NCBI GenBank assembly: GCA_947476475.1
Contig: CANJQT010000002.1
Span: 1 to 64,000 of the forward strand
Source: Paracoccaceae bacterium
Lineage (GTDB): Bacteria; Pseudomonadota; Alphaproteobacteria; Rhodobacterales; Rhodobacteraceae
DNA length: 64,000 bases
Reading direction: 5' to 3'
Below are positions 7,557 through 15,694 of the stretch, one piece after another. Position numbers and translations under genes: made by a program. Below the pieces are notes generated by a model. The model was not told the origin of the DNA. It ran no database searches and saw nothing but the letters and a program-made list of their open reading frames with translations. Within the stretch, counting starts at the first letter, position 1, and each line of letters starts with the position of its first letter.

Positions 7557-8060
7557 TTACGCCGCCGTCTTCGGCAAACGCCAGCCAGGGCGCGGGAAGT
7601 GGCAGGTATAGCCGTTGGGTATACGCTCCAGATAATCCTGATGCTCGGGCTCTGCCTCCCAGAACGGCCCAGCGGCCTTCACCTCGGTCACAACCTTGCC
7701 CGGCCAGATGCCGCTGGCGTTGACATCGGCGATGGTCCGCAGGGCCTCCTCGCGCTGGGCGTCGTTGGTGAAATAGATCCCTGACCTGTAGGACAGTCCC
7801 AGATCGTTGCCCTGACGGTTCAGCGTGGTCGGATCATGGATCTGGAAGAAGAATTCCAGCAACTGGCGAAACGACAGTCTTGCCGGATCGAACACCACCT
7901 CAATCCCCTCGGCATGGGTGCCGTGGTTGCGGTAGGTGGCATGCGCCACATCACCCCCGGTATAACCGACGCGGGTTGCAATGACGCCGGGCATGCGGCG
8001 GATCAGATCCTGCATCCCCCAAAAACAGCCCCCGGCCAGAATTGCAGTTTCATGGGTCAT
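7557..8060 (-). CDS. msrA: Peptide-methionine (S)-S-oxide reductase
   Basis: 167 residues with the MsrA active-site motif GGCFWG, nucleophile Cys12, followed by the family blocks [24 protein letters not shown] and [18 protein letters not shown]. It reduces the S-epimer of methionine sulfoxide in proteins or free methionine, with thioredoxin as reductant. No export signal is seen, so it is cytosolic. The start overlaps the msrB stop by ATGA (8057-8060), so the two stereospecific reductases form one operon. A possible CtrA-linked promoter reads antisense into its 3' end. Confidence 0.95.
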   Translation of the reverse strand: MTHETAILAGGCFWGMQDLIRRMPGVIATRVGYTGGDVAHATYRNHGTHAEGIEVVFDPARLSFRQLLEFFFQIHDPTTLNRQGNDLGLSYRSGIYFTNDAQREEALRTIADVNASGIWPGKVVTEVKAAGPFWEAEPEHQDYLERIPNGYTCHFPRPGWRLPKTAA

Positions 8061-8524
8061 CCCAAAGTTCCTTTTCCGATCTTGCCCACAAAGTCGCCGT
8101 AACCCTCCGCCTCCAGCCGCGCCAGCGGGATGAAACGCAACGAAGCCGAGTTGATGCAGTACCGCAGCCCTCCCCGGTCGCGCGGCCCGTCGGGAAAAAC
8201 ATGGCCCAGATGGCTGTCACCATGGGCGGACCGCACTTCGGTGCGCACCATGCCAAATTGGGTGTCGGTCCGTTCGGTCACGTGATCCTCGACCAAAGGC
8301 TGGGTAAAGCTGGGCCAGCCACACCCGCTGTCGAACTTGTCGTCTGACGAAAACAACGGCTCGCCCGATACCACATCGACATAAAGCCCCGGTTCCTTCA
8401 TGTCCCAGAATTCGCCGGTAAAGGCGCGTTCGGTCCCATCGGTCTGTGTGACCCGATATTGTTCGGGGGTCAGGCGGGCCAACGCTTCGGGGGTCTTGGC
8501 GTAGGTTTTGGTTGCGGTGCTCAT
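8057..8524 (-). CDS. msrB: Peptide-methionine (R)-S-oxide reductase, zinc-less form
   Basis: 155 residues. It carries DSGCGWPSF (Cys68), LGHVFPDGP and [11 protein letters not shown] with the catalytic Cys123, so the R-epimer reductase chemistry is intact. The two CxxC pairs that bind structural zinc in E. coli MsrB are absent: the first site reads YVDVVSGEP and the second RSAHGDSH. It is therefore a metal-free type. The second of two adjacent ATGs (8524) is chosen because GGAGG lies 5 bp upstream; an upstream in-frame extension to 8584 lacks family similarity. Coupled to msrA. Confidence 0.93.
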   Translation of the reverse strand: MSTATKTYAKTPEALARLTPEQYRVTQTDGTERAFTGEFWDMKEPGLYVDVVSGEPLFSSDDKFDSGCGWPSFTQPLVEDHVTERTDTQFGMVRTEVRSAHGDSHLGHVFPDGPRDRGGLRYCINSASLRFIPLARLEAEGYGDFVGKIGKGTLG

Positions 8525-8601
8525 CATTGCCTCCTCGTCAGCGGTGATGCTGGCCGAATATGGGTGCCGATGATAGCTCCGCAACCAAATGCTTCAATGG
8601 C

Positions 8602-9588
8602 TCACAGGGCTTTGACCTTTGTATCAGTCCCGCGCGTTTTCCACAGCGACCAAAGGATACCTCCGGCAAGAATGGCAAAGGTGATGCTCAGCGACCAGCT
8701 CGCCGGAAACTTCGCCCAGCCAAAGGCATCGGCGACGAAGATCTTCGATCCGATGAACACCAGAAGGATCGCCAGCGCCTGTTTCAGATAGGCAAAGCGG
8801 TGCAGGATTGCAGCCAGCGCAAAGAAAAGCGCCCGCAGGCCAAGGATGGCGAAGATGTTCGACGTATAAACGATGAACGGGTCGGTCGATATGGCGAACA
8901 CCGCAGGCACAGAGTCGACGGCAAAGATGATGTCGGCCACTTCGATCAGGATCAGCGCCAGCAGAAGCGGCGTCAGATAAGGAACCAGCTTGCCGGTTTT
9001 CGGGTCGGGCTGACGCACCACAAAGGCGTTGCCATGCAGCTTGTCGGTGACACGGAACCGGCGGCGGATCAGCTTCAAAAGCGGGTTTGCGGCCAGATCA
9101 GTCTCTTTCTCGCCCATCACCAGCATCTTGATCCCGGTCAGGATCAGGAAGCCCGCGAACAGGTAAAGCACCCAACCATATTGCGCGACCAATGTAGCCC
9201 CAAGGCCGATCATGATCGCGCGCAGCACGATCACGCCCAGAATGCCCCAGAACAGCACCCGGTGCTGATAGGCGCGCGGAATGGCGAAGAATGAAAAGAT
9301 CAGGGCAATGACAAAGATATTGTCAAGCGCCAGACTTTTCTCGACCACGAAGGCGGTCATATATTCGGTAGCGGCAGTGGCACCCATCTGTACCCAGACA
9401 AAGGCGCCAAAGGCCGTGCCCAGCGCGATGTAAAGGCCAGAAAGCTTCAGGCTCTCGCCCACGCCGATCTCGCCCTCGCCCTTGTGCAGGACGCCAAGGT
9501 CAAAGGCCAGAAGCGCAATAACCAAAGTAATGAACCCGACCCACATCCAGATGGGGGTGCCGAGGAAGAGTGATAGAAGGAATTCCAT
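8602..9588 (-). CDS. TerC-family integral membrane protein
   Basis: 328 residues with about nine hydrophobic segments. The family's two acidic membrane motifs are present, SLALDNIFVIALIF and IIFAVDSVPAVFAIS. TerC proteins of this group (Alx/YceF-like) are linked to tellurite resistance and, in studied cases, manganese efflux and metalation of exported proteins. The start at 9588 follows a GAGAGGA ribosome site; the upstream in-frame extension is not TerC-like. The 248-bp divergent region upstream is rich in short stem-loops, but I could not fit the yybP-ykoY manganese riboswitch consensus to it. Confidence 0.88.
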   Translation of the reverse strand: MEFLLSLFLGTPIWMWVGFITLVIALLAFDLGVLHKGEGEIGVGESLKLSGLYIALGTAFGAFVWVQMGATAATEYMTAFVVEKSLALDNIFVIALIFSFFAIPRAYQHRVLFWGILGVIVLRAIMIGLGATLVAQYGWVLYLFAGFLILTGIKMLVMGEKETDLAANPLLKLIRRRFRVTDKLHGNAFVVRQPDPKTGKLVPYLTPLLLALILIEVADIIFAVDSVPAVFAISTDPFIVYTSNIFAILGLRALFFALAAILHRFAYLKQALAILLVFIGSKIFVADAFGWAKFPASWSLSITFAILAGGILWSLWKTRGTDTKVKAL

Positions 9589-9836
9589 TTTGTCCTCTCT
9601 GTTGCCGAAAGGCGCGCCGAAAATCCATAAAGGCCAAGGCCGGGCTGGATATCGGGAACACCCGATGCGGTCCGACATCACGATCGAACTGATCGTCAGA
9701 GGGGCCCGGCCCGCTGATGCAATATGGGCAGCGCTGCGATCCCTGCAAGGGCTGGCCGCAAATTTTCTCAAGGTGGCCGGCCTTGACTTCGCCCGGCGCG
9801 GCAGGTCTGGCTGGCGCGGAACGAAAGGACCCTGCG

Positions 9837-10670
9837 GTGAGTGCGTCTGTCTTTCTTCTGGTGCTGTTCGCGGCGGCGCTTCATGCGGGCTGGAATGCCA
9901 TCGTCAAGGGCGCGGGCGACAAGTTCGTCAGCGCCGTGACCATCTGCTTTGCCGCCGCCATCGTAGCCGCACTGGTGCTGCCTTTCGTCGCCCAGCCCGC
10001 ACGGGAAAGCTGGCCCTATCTGGGCGCCTCGATGATCCTGCAGACCATCTATTATTCATTGGTCGCCGCCGCCTACAAACGCGCGGACATGAGCCTTGCC
10101 TATCCGGTTATGCGCGGCACCGCGCCGATGATCGTGGCGCTGGCGTCCGGCCTGGCCTTTGCAGAGCTGTTGCCGCAGGCGGGCTGGATCGGGGTCGCGT
10201 TGATCTCGGGCGGTATACTGTCCATGGCCTTCCTTGGGCGGCACGGATCACGCGCAGGGCTGGGGCTGGCGCTGTTGAACGCCTGCGTGATCGCCACCTA
10301 TACGTTGAATGACGGCATGGGCGCGAGGGCTTCGGGCGCACCGATCGGCTATTCGCTGTGGGTGTCGCTGCTGACCGCCCCGCCCGTTCTGGTCTGGGCG
10401 GTCTGGCGGCGCGGTCCAGGGATATTGGGCCTGGCCCTGCGCGGCTGGCGCGACGGGCTGATCGGTGGACTGGGCACCATGACCTCTTACGGGGTGGCGC
10501 TTTGGGCGATGACGCTGGCCCCGGTGGCAATGGTCGCGGCCTTGCGTGAAACCTCGATCCTGTTTGCCACCGCGATTTCAGCGCTGGTTCTGGGCGAGGC
10601 GGTTGGCTGGCGCCGCGTGGCCGCCGTCGGGGTGATCGCCTGCGGCGCGGCGGTTCTACGGCTGGCCTGA
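9837..10670 (+). CDS. EamA/DMT-superfamily transporter
   Basis: 277-residue integral membrane protein with about ten transmembrane helices in two repeated halves, typical of drug/metabolite exporters. The first half includes LHAGWNAIVKGAG near the N terminus and ADMSLAYPVMRGTAPMIVAL; the second ends ISALVLGEAVGWRRVAAVGVI, the usual C-terminal EamA block. The likely start is GTG at 9837, preceded by AAAGGA; in-frame sequence further upstream is not membrane-like. The substrate is unknown. It overlaps the 3' end of the convergent SDR gene by 15 bp, so no separate terminator exists here. Confidence 0.82.
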   Translation: MSASVFLLVLFAAALHAGWNAIVKGAGDKFVSAVTICFAAAIVAALVLPFVAQPARESWPYLGASMILQTIYYSLVAAAYKRADMSLAYPVMRGTAPMIVALASGLAFAELLPQAGWIGVALISGGILSMAFLGRHGSRAGLGLALLNACVIATYTLNDGMGARASGAPIGYSLWVSLLTAPPVLVWAVWRRGPGILGLALRGWRDGLIGGLGTMTSYGVALWAMTLAPVAMVAALRETSILFATAISALVLGEAVGWRRVAAVGVIACGAAVLRLA

Positions 10671-11525
10671 CGGCCCCATGGCCGCCAGAATCGCCGCAAG
10701 GTTTTCCCGGTAGGTGGGATAAAGCAGCTTCACCCCAAGCTCATCGCGGATCTTGTTGTTCCGCACTTTTTTCGATTCCGAATAGAAACTCCGCGCCATC
10801 GGCGTCATCTCGGCCTGATCGAACGGAACCGAGGGCGGTTCGGGCAGGTTCAGAAGCCGGGCGGCCTGGCGCAGAACCACCTCGGGCGGGGTCGGCTCGT
10901 TGTCGCAGACATTATAGGCTGCCCCGGGGTTTGGGCGGCGGATCGAGGCGTGAAGCACGGCGGCGATGTCTTCGACATGGGCGCGGCTCATGAACTGGTT
11001 CGGCTTTATCACCAGCCGCGCACTGCCGTCGCGCACCTTTTCGAACGGGCCGCGGCCGGGGCCATAGATGCCGGCAAGCCGGAAGATATGGATGGGCAGG
11101 CTAGGGACCGCGCGCCACTGGCTTTCCGCCAGCACCCTCCACCGCCCGCGCTGGGTTGAGGGGGTGAGAGGGGTTTTCTCATCGACCCAGCCCCCCTGAT
11201 GGTCGCCATACACCCCGGTGGTTGACAGATACCCCGCCCAAGCCAGATGCGGAGCGGCGGCGGCAATCGCGTCCCCTTCGGCGGCCAGAACCGGATCCCC
11301 CGCCGCATCGGCGCCGATCGAGGCCAGAAGATGCGTGGCCCGCGCCAAAGCCGGGGCAAGCGGGTTGCCGGGCCAGATCAGTGGTTCGATCCCCTGCGCG
11401 CGCAGGGCCTTGGCCTTCTCGGGGCTGCGGGTGGTGCCGATGACCTTCCAGCCTTCGGGGATAAGTCGGGCGGCAAGGGCCTGCGCGGTATAGCCGTGGC
11501 CAAGAACAAGAAGCGTGTTTTGCAT
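10656..11525 (-). CDS. NAD-dependent epimerase/SDR-family protein (YeeZ-like)
   Basis: 289 residues. The N terminus MQNTLLVLGHGYTAQALAARL is a Rossmann fold with a GxGYxA-type nucleotide loop, and TTRSPEKAKAL suggests discrimination at the second strand. LSTTGVYGDHQGGWVDE carries the serine/tyrosine-type block of extended SDR proteins, and FRLAGIYGPGRGPFEKV is their signature. It resembles YeeZ-like oxidoreductases of unknown substrate. The ATG at 11525 is chosen because the dinucleotide-binding motif begins directly after it. It is convergent with, and overlaps, the EamA transporter gene. Confidence 0.8.
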   Translation of the reverse strand: MQNTLLVLGHGYTAQALAARLIPEGWKVIGTTRSPEKAKALRAQGIEPLIWPGNPLAPALARATHLLASIGADAAGDPVLAAEGDAIAAAAPHLAWAGYLSTTGVYGDHQGGWVDEKTPLTPSTQRGRWRVLAESQWRAVPSLPIHIFRLAGIYGPGRGPFEKVRDGSARLVIKPNQFMSRAHVEDIAAVLHASIRRPNPGAAYNVCDNEPTPPEVVLRQAARLLNLPEPPSVPFDQAEMTPMARSFYSESKKVRNNKIRDELGVKLLYPTYRENLAAILAAMGPSGQP

Positions 11526-11578
11526 AACGGGCAATATCGATGGTCTGGCGGGCGGGCGCAAGCTGGTGCTGACGCGAG

Positions 11579-11902
11579 TCAGTTCTTTGTCGCACGGTCG
11601 ATGTGGCCCAGATTACGCTCTGGCGCGATCCGATCGCGGACCAGTTGTTTAAGTTGCTTCACATCTGGAAAGCCACCATCGCGCTTGCGTTCCCAGATCA
11701 GCGCGCCATCAAGACGGATTTCGAAAATCCCGCCGCTGCCGGGGATCAACGTTACACCACCCAAATCCTCACCGAAGGTTGACAGAAGTTCCTGCGCCAT
11801 CCAGCCCGACCGCAAAAGCCAGTTGCATTGCGTGCAGTAGGCGATGCTGACCATTGGGCGCGCGTCGCTGTCCGGGGTATGTGTCACGTCTTGGCCTTTC
11901 AT
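11579..11902 (-). CDS. SelT/SelW/SelH-family thioredoxin-fold protein (Cys form)
   Basis: 107 residues; 91 if translation begins at the internal Met of MVSIAYC. YCTQCNWLLRSGWMAQELL is the Rdx-family redox motif, with CxxC in place of the CxxU of selenoprotein W. GIFEIRLDGALIWERKRDGGFP is the second family block. These small proteins have a thioredoxin-like fold and are thought to act in thiol redox chemistry; no substrate is established in bacteria. It lies 53 bp upstream of the SDR gene on the same strand, so the two may be co-transcribed. Confidence 0.82.
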   Translation of the reverse strand: MKGQDVTHTPDSDARPMVSIAYCTQCNWLLRSGWMAQELLSTFGEDLGGVTLIPGSGGIFEIRLDGALIWERKRDGGFPDVKQLKQLVRDRIAPERNLGHIDRATKN

Positions 11903-11923
11903 GGCTTGGGTCGGTTCAATGGC

Positions 11924-11951
11924 GGGACTGTTCTGCCAAGCGCCGACAGTC
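11924..11951. other. Inverted repeat GGACTGT-N14-ACAGTCC
   Basis: Perfect 7-bp arms (11924-11930, 11945-11951) in the 196-bp gap between the SelW-like gene and the small membrane protein. It could be a hairpin in the leader of the latter or a spaced operator. I see nothing else recognisable in this gap. Confidence 0.3.
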
Positions 11952-12098
11952 CTGCGGCTTTGCAGTCTTTGTGCCCTTCGCAGGGAAATACTACAGCGTC
12001 AAACTGTGGACCTCTGAAAGAATTTGGCGAAGAGCCCGACTGCATGTTACGCCAAAAACGCTGTTTCCCGGTCCGCAGGGCCGGAATGAATCTATCTC

Positions 12099-12353
12099 AT
12101 GGGGGCTTTTGTGGCGAAGAAATCTTTACCGTTGCTGATCTCCGCGCTGGTGCTAGCAATGCAGCCGGGCGCAGCCATGGCCTATATCGGGCCGGGCGTC
12201 GGGCTGGGGGCGATTGGCGCCGTGCTTGGTGTGATCGGGGCGGTCTTTCTGGCGGTTTTCGCGGTGGTCTGGTATCCGATCAAGCGCATGTTGAAGGGTA
12301 AGAAGAAACCGGCATCGGCGGCCAAAAAGGCCCAGACGACCAAGACCGAATAA
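12099..12353 (+). CDS. Small membrane protein of unknown function, coupled to the sulfotransferase
   Basis: 84 residues. A signal-peptide-like N terminus (KKSLPLLISALVLAMQPGAAMA) is followed by a glycine-rich hydrophobic helix (about 30-60) and a basic, lysine-rich cytoplasmic-looking tail (KKKPASAAKKAQ). Its stop overlaps the next start (TAATG at 12351-12355), implying coupled expression and possibly a shared complex. A GTG at 12111 following GGGGG is an alternative start. I do not recognise a named family. The strict coupling suggests a membrane partner or anchor for the neighbouring sulfotransferase-fold protein. Confidence 0.65.
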   Translation: MGAFVAKKSLPLLISALVLAMQPGAAMAYIGPGVGLGAIGAVLGVIGAVFLAVFAVVWYPIKRMLKGKKKPASAAKKAQTTKTE

Positions 12354-13762
12354 TGGTTTTCTGGTTTCTGGTCGTTGGCGCGGCCCTGCTGGCCAGCGAA
12401 TGTTTCCTGCGCCTGCCGATTCTTCGTCAGTTGGCGGACGTGACCGCGACCGCCCGAAAAGCGATGACGCTGCTGAAATCGTCGCGCATTTCCGACCATT
12501 GGAAGGAACGTGTTCTGCCCGCCTATTCCTTGCGCATCGGCAAGGGGTCTGTGGCGTTTTTCCTTTTGCTGTGTCTGGCGCTTCTGCCGGTTCTGCTGGC
12601 GGGGTTGATCTATCCGGGCGGCCTGTGGGCCTGGACGCAGGCGCTGATGCGCCCAATGGTGATTCTTGTGCTGTGCGCGGTTTCGCTTGCTTACATATGG
12701 CTGCGGTCAAAGACGGCGTCACCGCCTGCTTCGGGCTATTCGGCAACCGATCAGTTTTTGCACCGGCTGGCGCTGGGCTCAAAGCCGGTGGCCGAGATGG
12801 CACATGACATCGAACGCGGAATGTTCCTGAAATCGGCCCCGCCGGATCAGGGCGACCATGTCTTTGTCACCGGCCTTGCCCGTGCGGGCACCACGATCCT
12901 TATGCGCGAAATCCATCGGACCGGGCAGTTCGGGTCACTCACCTATGCTGACATGCCCTTCGTTCTGGCCCCGAACCTGTGGGCGCGGCTGTCGTCAAGG
13001 GGGTCGAACCCCGGTGAAAAGGCCGAGCGTGCGCATGGCGACGGCATCGCGGTGGACAAACACAGCCCCGAGGCTCTGGACGAAGTCTATTGGCGTGTGT
13101 TCGACGGCGACAGCTATATCACGGCAGACGGGATGCAGCCCCATACGCCCGACGATGATCTGATCGCGGGCTATCGCGACCTGATCCGGCTGGTGCTGCG
13201 CAAAACCGGCAAGACGCGTTATGTGTCGAAGAACAATAATAACATCCTGCGGCTGGGCAACCTTGCCTCCGCCTTGCCGGATGCGCAGTTTCTGGTGCCG
13301 CTGCGCGATCCGCTGACCCACGCCGCAAGTCTGCTGAACCAGCATGAACGGTTCCTGCCCGCCGATCCCTTCGTGCGCGACTACATGACTTGGCTTGGGC
13401 ATCACGAATTCGGCGCAACTCACCGGCCCTTCCTGTTCGGCCCGGCACCGGCGGGCGACCCCATGACGCTCGACTATTGGTTGCGGGTGTGGATTGCCGC
13501 CTATCGTGCGCTGGATCAGGCCGAGGCGGATCATTCCAACGTGACCTTCGTGCCCTACGAGGCTTTGTCGACGGACCCTGCCGTTTGGCAGGCGGTAGCC
13601 AGGCGCATCGGGCTTCATGCTGGCGCGGCGCAGGAATTGCGTCTGGTGGCGGAAAAGCCCCCCGGCACCCATGATCCCGCTCTGGCTGCCGAAGCCATGG
13701 TCCTGCACCAGCGTCTGCTTGCCCGCGGCTTTGCCAAGCTGGGACTGCCAGCAGCGCGGTGA
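12353..13762 (+). CDS. Membrane-anchored sulfotransferase-family protein
   Basis: 469 residues. The N-terminal 120 residues hold three hydrophobic segments (about 1-19, 66-88, 100-117). The soluble part begins near 160 and has the PAPS 5'-phosphosulfate loop TGLARAGTT (173-181), then VPLRDPLTHAASLLNQH, a 3'-phosphate-binding block. The family transfers sulfuryl groups from PAPS to carbohydrates, lipids or proteins; the acceptor here is unknown. The membrane anchor points to a lipid or envelope-glycan acceptor. Start overlaps the preceding small membrane protein by TAATG. No terminator is seen before the adenine deaminase region. Confidence 0.78.
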   Translation: MVFWFLVVGAALLASECFLRLPILRQLADVTATARKAMTLLKSSRISDHWKERVLPAYSLRIGKGSVAFFLLLCLALLPVLLAGLIYPGGLWAWTQALMRPMVILVLCAVSLAYIWLRSKTASPPASGYSATDQFLHRLALGSKPVAEMAHDIERGMFLKSAPPDQGDHVFVTGLARAGTTILMREIHRTGQFGSLTYADMPFVLAPNLWARLSSRGSNPGEKAERAHGDGIAVDKHSPEALDEVYWRVFDGDSYITADGMQPHTPDDDLIAGYRDLIRLVLRKTGKTRYVSKNNNNILRLGNLASALPDAQFLVPLRDPLTHAASLLNQHERFLPADPFVRDYMTWLGHHEFGATHRPFLFGPAPAGDPMTLDYWLRVWIAAYRALDQAEADHSNVTFVPYEALSTDPAVWQAVARRIGLHAGAAQELRLVAEKPPGTHDPALAAEAMVLHQRLLARGFAKLGLPAAR

Positions 13763-13800
13763 ACTCCTGAAGGCGGGGCCGGTGGATGGCGGTCGCAAAT

Positions 13801-13830
13801 CCATACGTAAGCCATACGTTTGCCATACGT
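13801..13830 (+). promoter_or_regulatory. Three CCATACGT direct repeats, 11-bp period
   Basis: Exact CCATACGT at 13801-13808, 13812-13819 and 13823-13830, each start 11 bp apart, ending 58 bp before the adenine deaminase start. Eleven-base direct-repeat periodicity is the hallmark of binding sites for OmpR/PhoB-type regulators. It is a likely operator for the ade-amn operon. Confidence 0.6.
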
Positions 13831-13888
13831 TGCATGTGACCCCTTCGGCAGCGCTTGCACTAGCCTCGGGCATCTGCCAGATTTTGGC

Positions 13889-15694
13889 ATGAAACAACAA
13901 AACACCCCATTCCCGTCGTGGCCCGATGTTGCCGCCCGCCTTGTTGCTGTGGCAGCAGGCCGCACCCCCGCCGATCTGGTCATCAAGGGTGGCCAGTGGG
14001 TCAACGTCCACACCCGCGAAGTATTGCCCGGCCATGATATCGCCATCGCTGAAGGCCGCTTCGCAGCCATCGCGCCAGATCTGTCCTATGCAATCGGACC
14101 GCAGACCGAGGTGATCGAGGCCAAAGGCCGTTTTATGATCCCGGGCCTGTGTGACGGTCATATGCACATCGAAAGCGGCATGCTGACCCCGGCGGAATTC
14201 GCAGCCGCCGTCATTCCGCACGGCACCACCACCATGTTCACCGACCCCCATGAAATCGCCAATGTGTTGGGCATCGAAGGTGTGCGGATGATGCATGACG
14301 AGGCGCTGATGCAGCCGATCAACATCTTTACCCAGATGCCGTCCTGCGCGCCCTCGGCCCCGGGGCTGGAGACGACGCCCTACGAGATCGGCCCCGACGA
14401 GGTCACCGAGGCGATGCGCTGGCCCGGCATCATCGGGCTGGGCGAAATGATGAATTTTCCGGGGGTTACCGCCGGAAGCCAGCAGATGCTGGCCGAAATT
14501 GCCGCGACCCAGCGGGCGGGCAAGACCGTCGGCGGGCACTATGCCAGCCCCGATCTTGGCCCGGCTTTCCTGGCCTATGTGGCGGGGGGGCCTGCGGACG
14601 ATCACGAAGGCACCACCGAACACGACCCGATTGCCCGCGCCCGTCAGGGGATGCGCGCGATGATGCGCCACGGGTCGGCCTGGTTTGACGTGGACCGCCA
14701 GATCAAGGCGGTGACCGAACAAGGGCTGGACCCGCGCAGCTTCATCCTGTGCACCGACGATTGCCACCCCGGCACCCTGGTCGAGGAAGGCCATATGGAC
14801 CGCGCCTATCGCCGCGCGATCATGTGCGGTTGCGACCCGCTGGTGGCCTTGCAGATGGCCACCATCAACACCGCCACCCATTTCGGTCTTGAACGCGAAC
14901 TTGGGTCAATCGCGCCGGGTCGGCGGGCGGATGTGATCCTGACCTCGGACCTGAAAGCCCTGCCGGTCGAACATGTGATCGCGCGTGGGGTGACGGTGGC
15001 TGTGGACGGTCGCCTGACTGTTACATGCCCGCATTACGACTGGCCCGCGAAGGCCCGCGACACGGTGCGGATGGGCCGCGACAAGGCGCCCGAGGATTTC
15101 ATCATCCGCGCGCCGAAAGGCAGCGACAGGGTCAAGGTGAAGGTCATCGGCATCGTCGAAAATCAGGCCCCGACCCGGGCATTGAGCGCCACGCTTGCTG
15201 TCAGCGATGGTGTGGTTGAACCGGATGAGACACAGGACGTGGCGCAGGTTTCTTTGATCGAGCGGCATCTGGGTTCCGGCCGGATGGTCAATGGTTTTGT
15301 CTCGGGGTTTCAATACAAGGGGCGGATGGCGCTTGCCTCTACTGTGGCGCACGACAGCCACCAGATCATCGTGGTCGGCACCGACCGCGCACTGATGGCG
15401 AAGGCCGCCAACAGCATTTCGCGGATGGGCGGTGGCTATTCGCTGTGGAAGGACGGAGCCGAGATCGCCCAGATTCCCTTGCCGATTGCAGGGCTGATGT
15501 CTGATGCGCCGGCGGATCAGATGGCCGCCAGGGCTTCGGCGCTGGTCAGCGCGATGAAGGACTGCGGTTGCAGCCTGAACAACGCCTCGATCCAGCATTC
15601 CTTTCTTGCACTTGTTGTCATCCCTGAACTTCGGATCTCTGATCTTGGGCTTGTCGATGTGCGAACCTTTCAATTCACGGATCTTTTCGAATGA
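13889..15694 (+). CDS. ade: Adenine deaminase
   Basis: 601 residues, usual for the AdeC-type enzyme of the amidohydrolase superfamily, which converts adenine to hypoxanthine and ammonia. HMHIES (91-96) is the metal-binding strand-1 motif, and PHGTTTMFTDPHEIANVLG and LCTDDCHPG are later active-site blocks. The C-terminal domain (MALASTVAHDSHQIIVVG) is the typical adenine deaminase extension. The ATG at 13889 is used because family similarity begins shortly after it; sequence back to 13820 includes the operator repeats. It overlaps AMP nucleosidase by ATGA, making a two-step AMP to hypoxanthine route. Confidence 0.92.
   Translation: MKQQNTPFPSWPDVAARLVAVAAGRTPADLVIKGGQWVNVHTREVLPGHDIAIAEGRFAAIAPDLSYAIGPQTEVIEAKGRFMIPGLCDGHMHIESGMLTPAEFAAAVIPHGTTTMFTDPHEIANVLGIEGVRMMHDEALMQPINIFTQMPSCAPSAPGLETTPYEIGPDEVTEAMRWPGIIGLGEMMNFPGVTAGSQQMLAEIAATQRAGKTVGGHYASPDLGPAFLAYVAGGPADDHEGTTEHDPIARARQGMRAMMRHGSAWFDVDRQIKAVTEQGLDPRSFILCTDDCHPGTLVEEGHMDRAYRRAIMCGCDPLVALQMATINTATHFGLERELGSIAPGRRADVILTSDLKALPVEHVIARGVTVAVDGRLTVTCPHYDWPAKARDTVRMGRDKAPEDFIIRAPKGSDRVKVKVIGIVENQAPTRALSATLAVSDGVVEPDETQDVAQVSLIERHLGSGRMVNGFVSGFQYKGRMALASTVAHDSHQIIVVGTDRALMAKAANSISRMGGGYSLWKDGAEIAQIPLPIAGLMSDAPADQMAARASALVSAMKDCGCSLNNASIQHSFLALVVIPELRISDLGLVDVRTFQFTDLFE

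Noticed and set aside
7524..7784. 86-codon TTG-started frame downstream of the antisense promoter
   Set aside because: It lies wholly over the palindrome and antisense msrA, starts with TTG without a ribosome site, and has shadow-like composition. A non-coding product is more likely.
9589..9836. yybP-ykoY manganese riboswitch upstream of the TerC-family gene
   Set aside because: I looked for the conserved internal-loop sequences of that class on the minus strand and could not fit them; only generic stem-loops are present.
12995..14881. 628-codon open frame on the minus strand
   Set aside because: It spans the opposite strand of the sulfotransferase and adenine deaminase genes and their gap; low-complexity translation without recognisable motifs.
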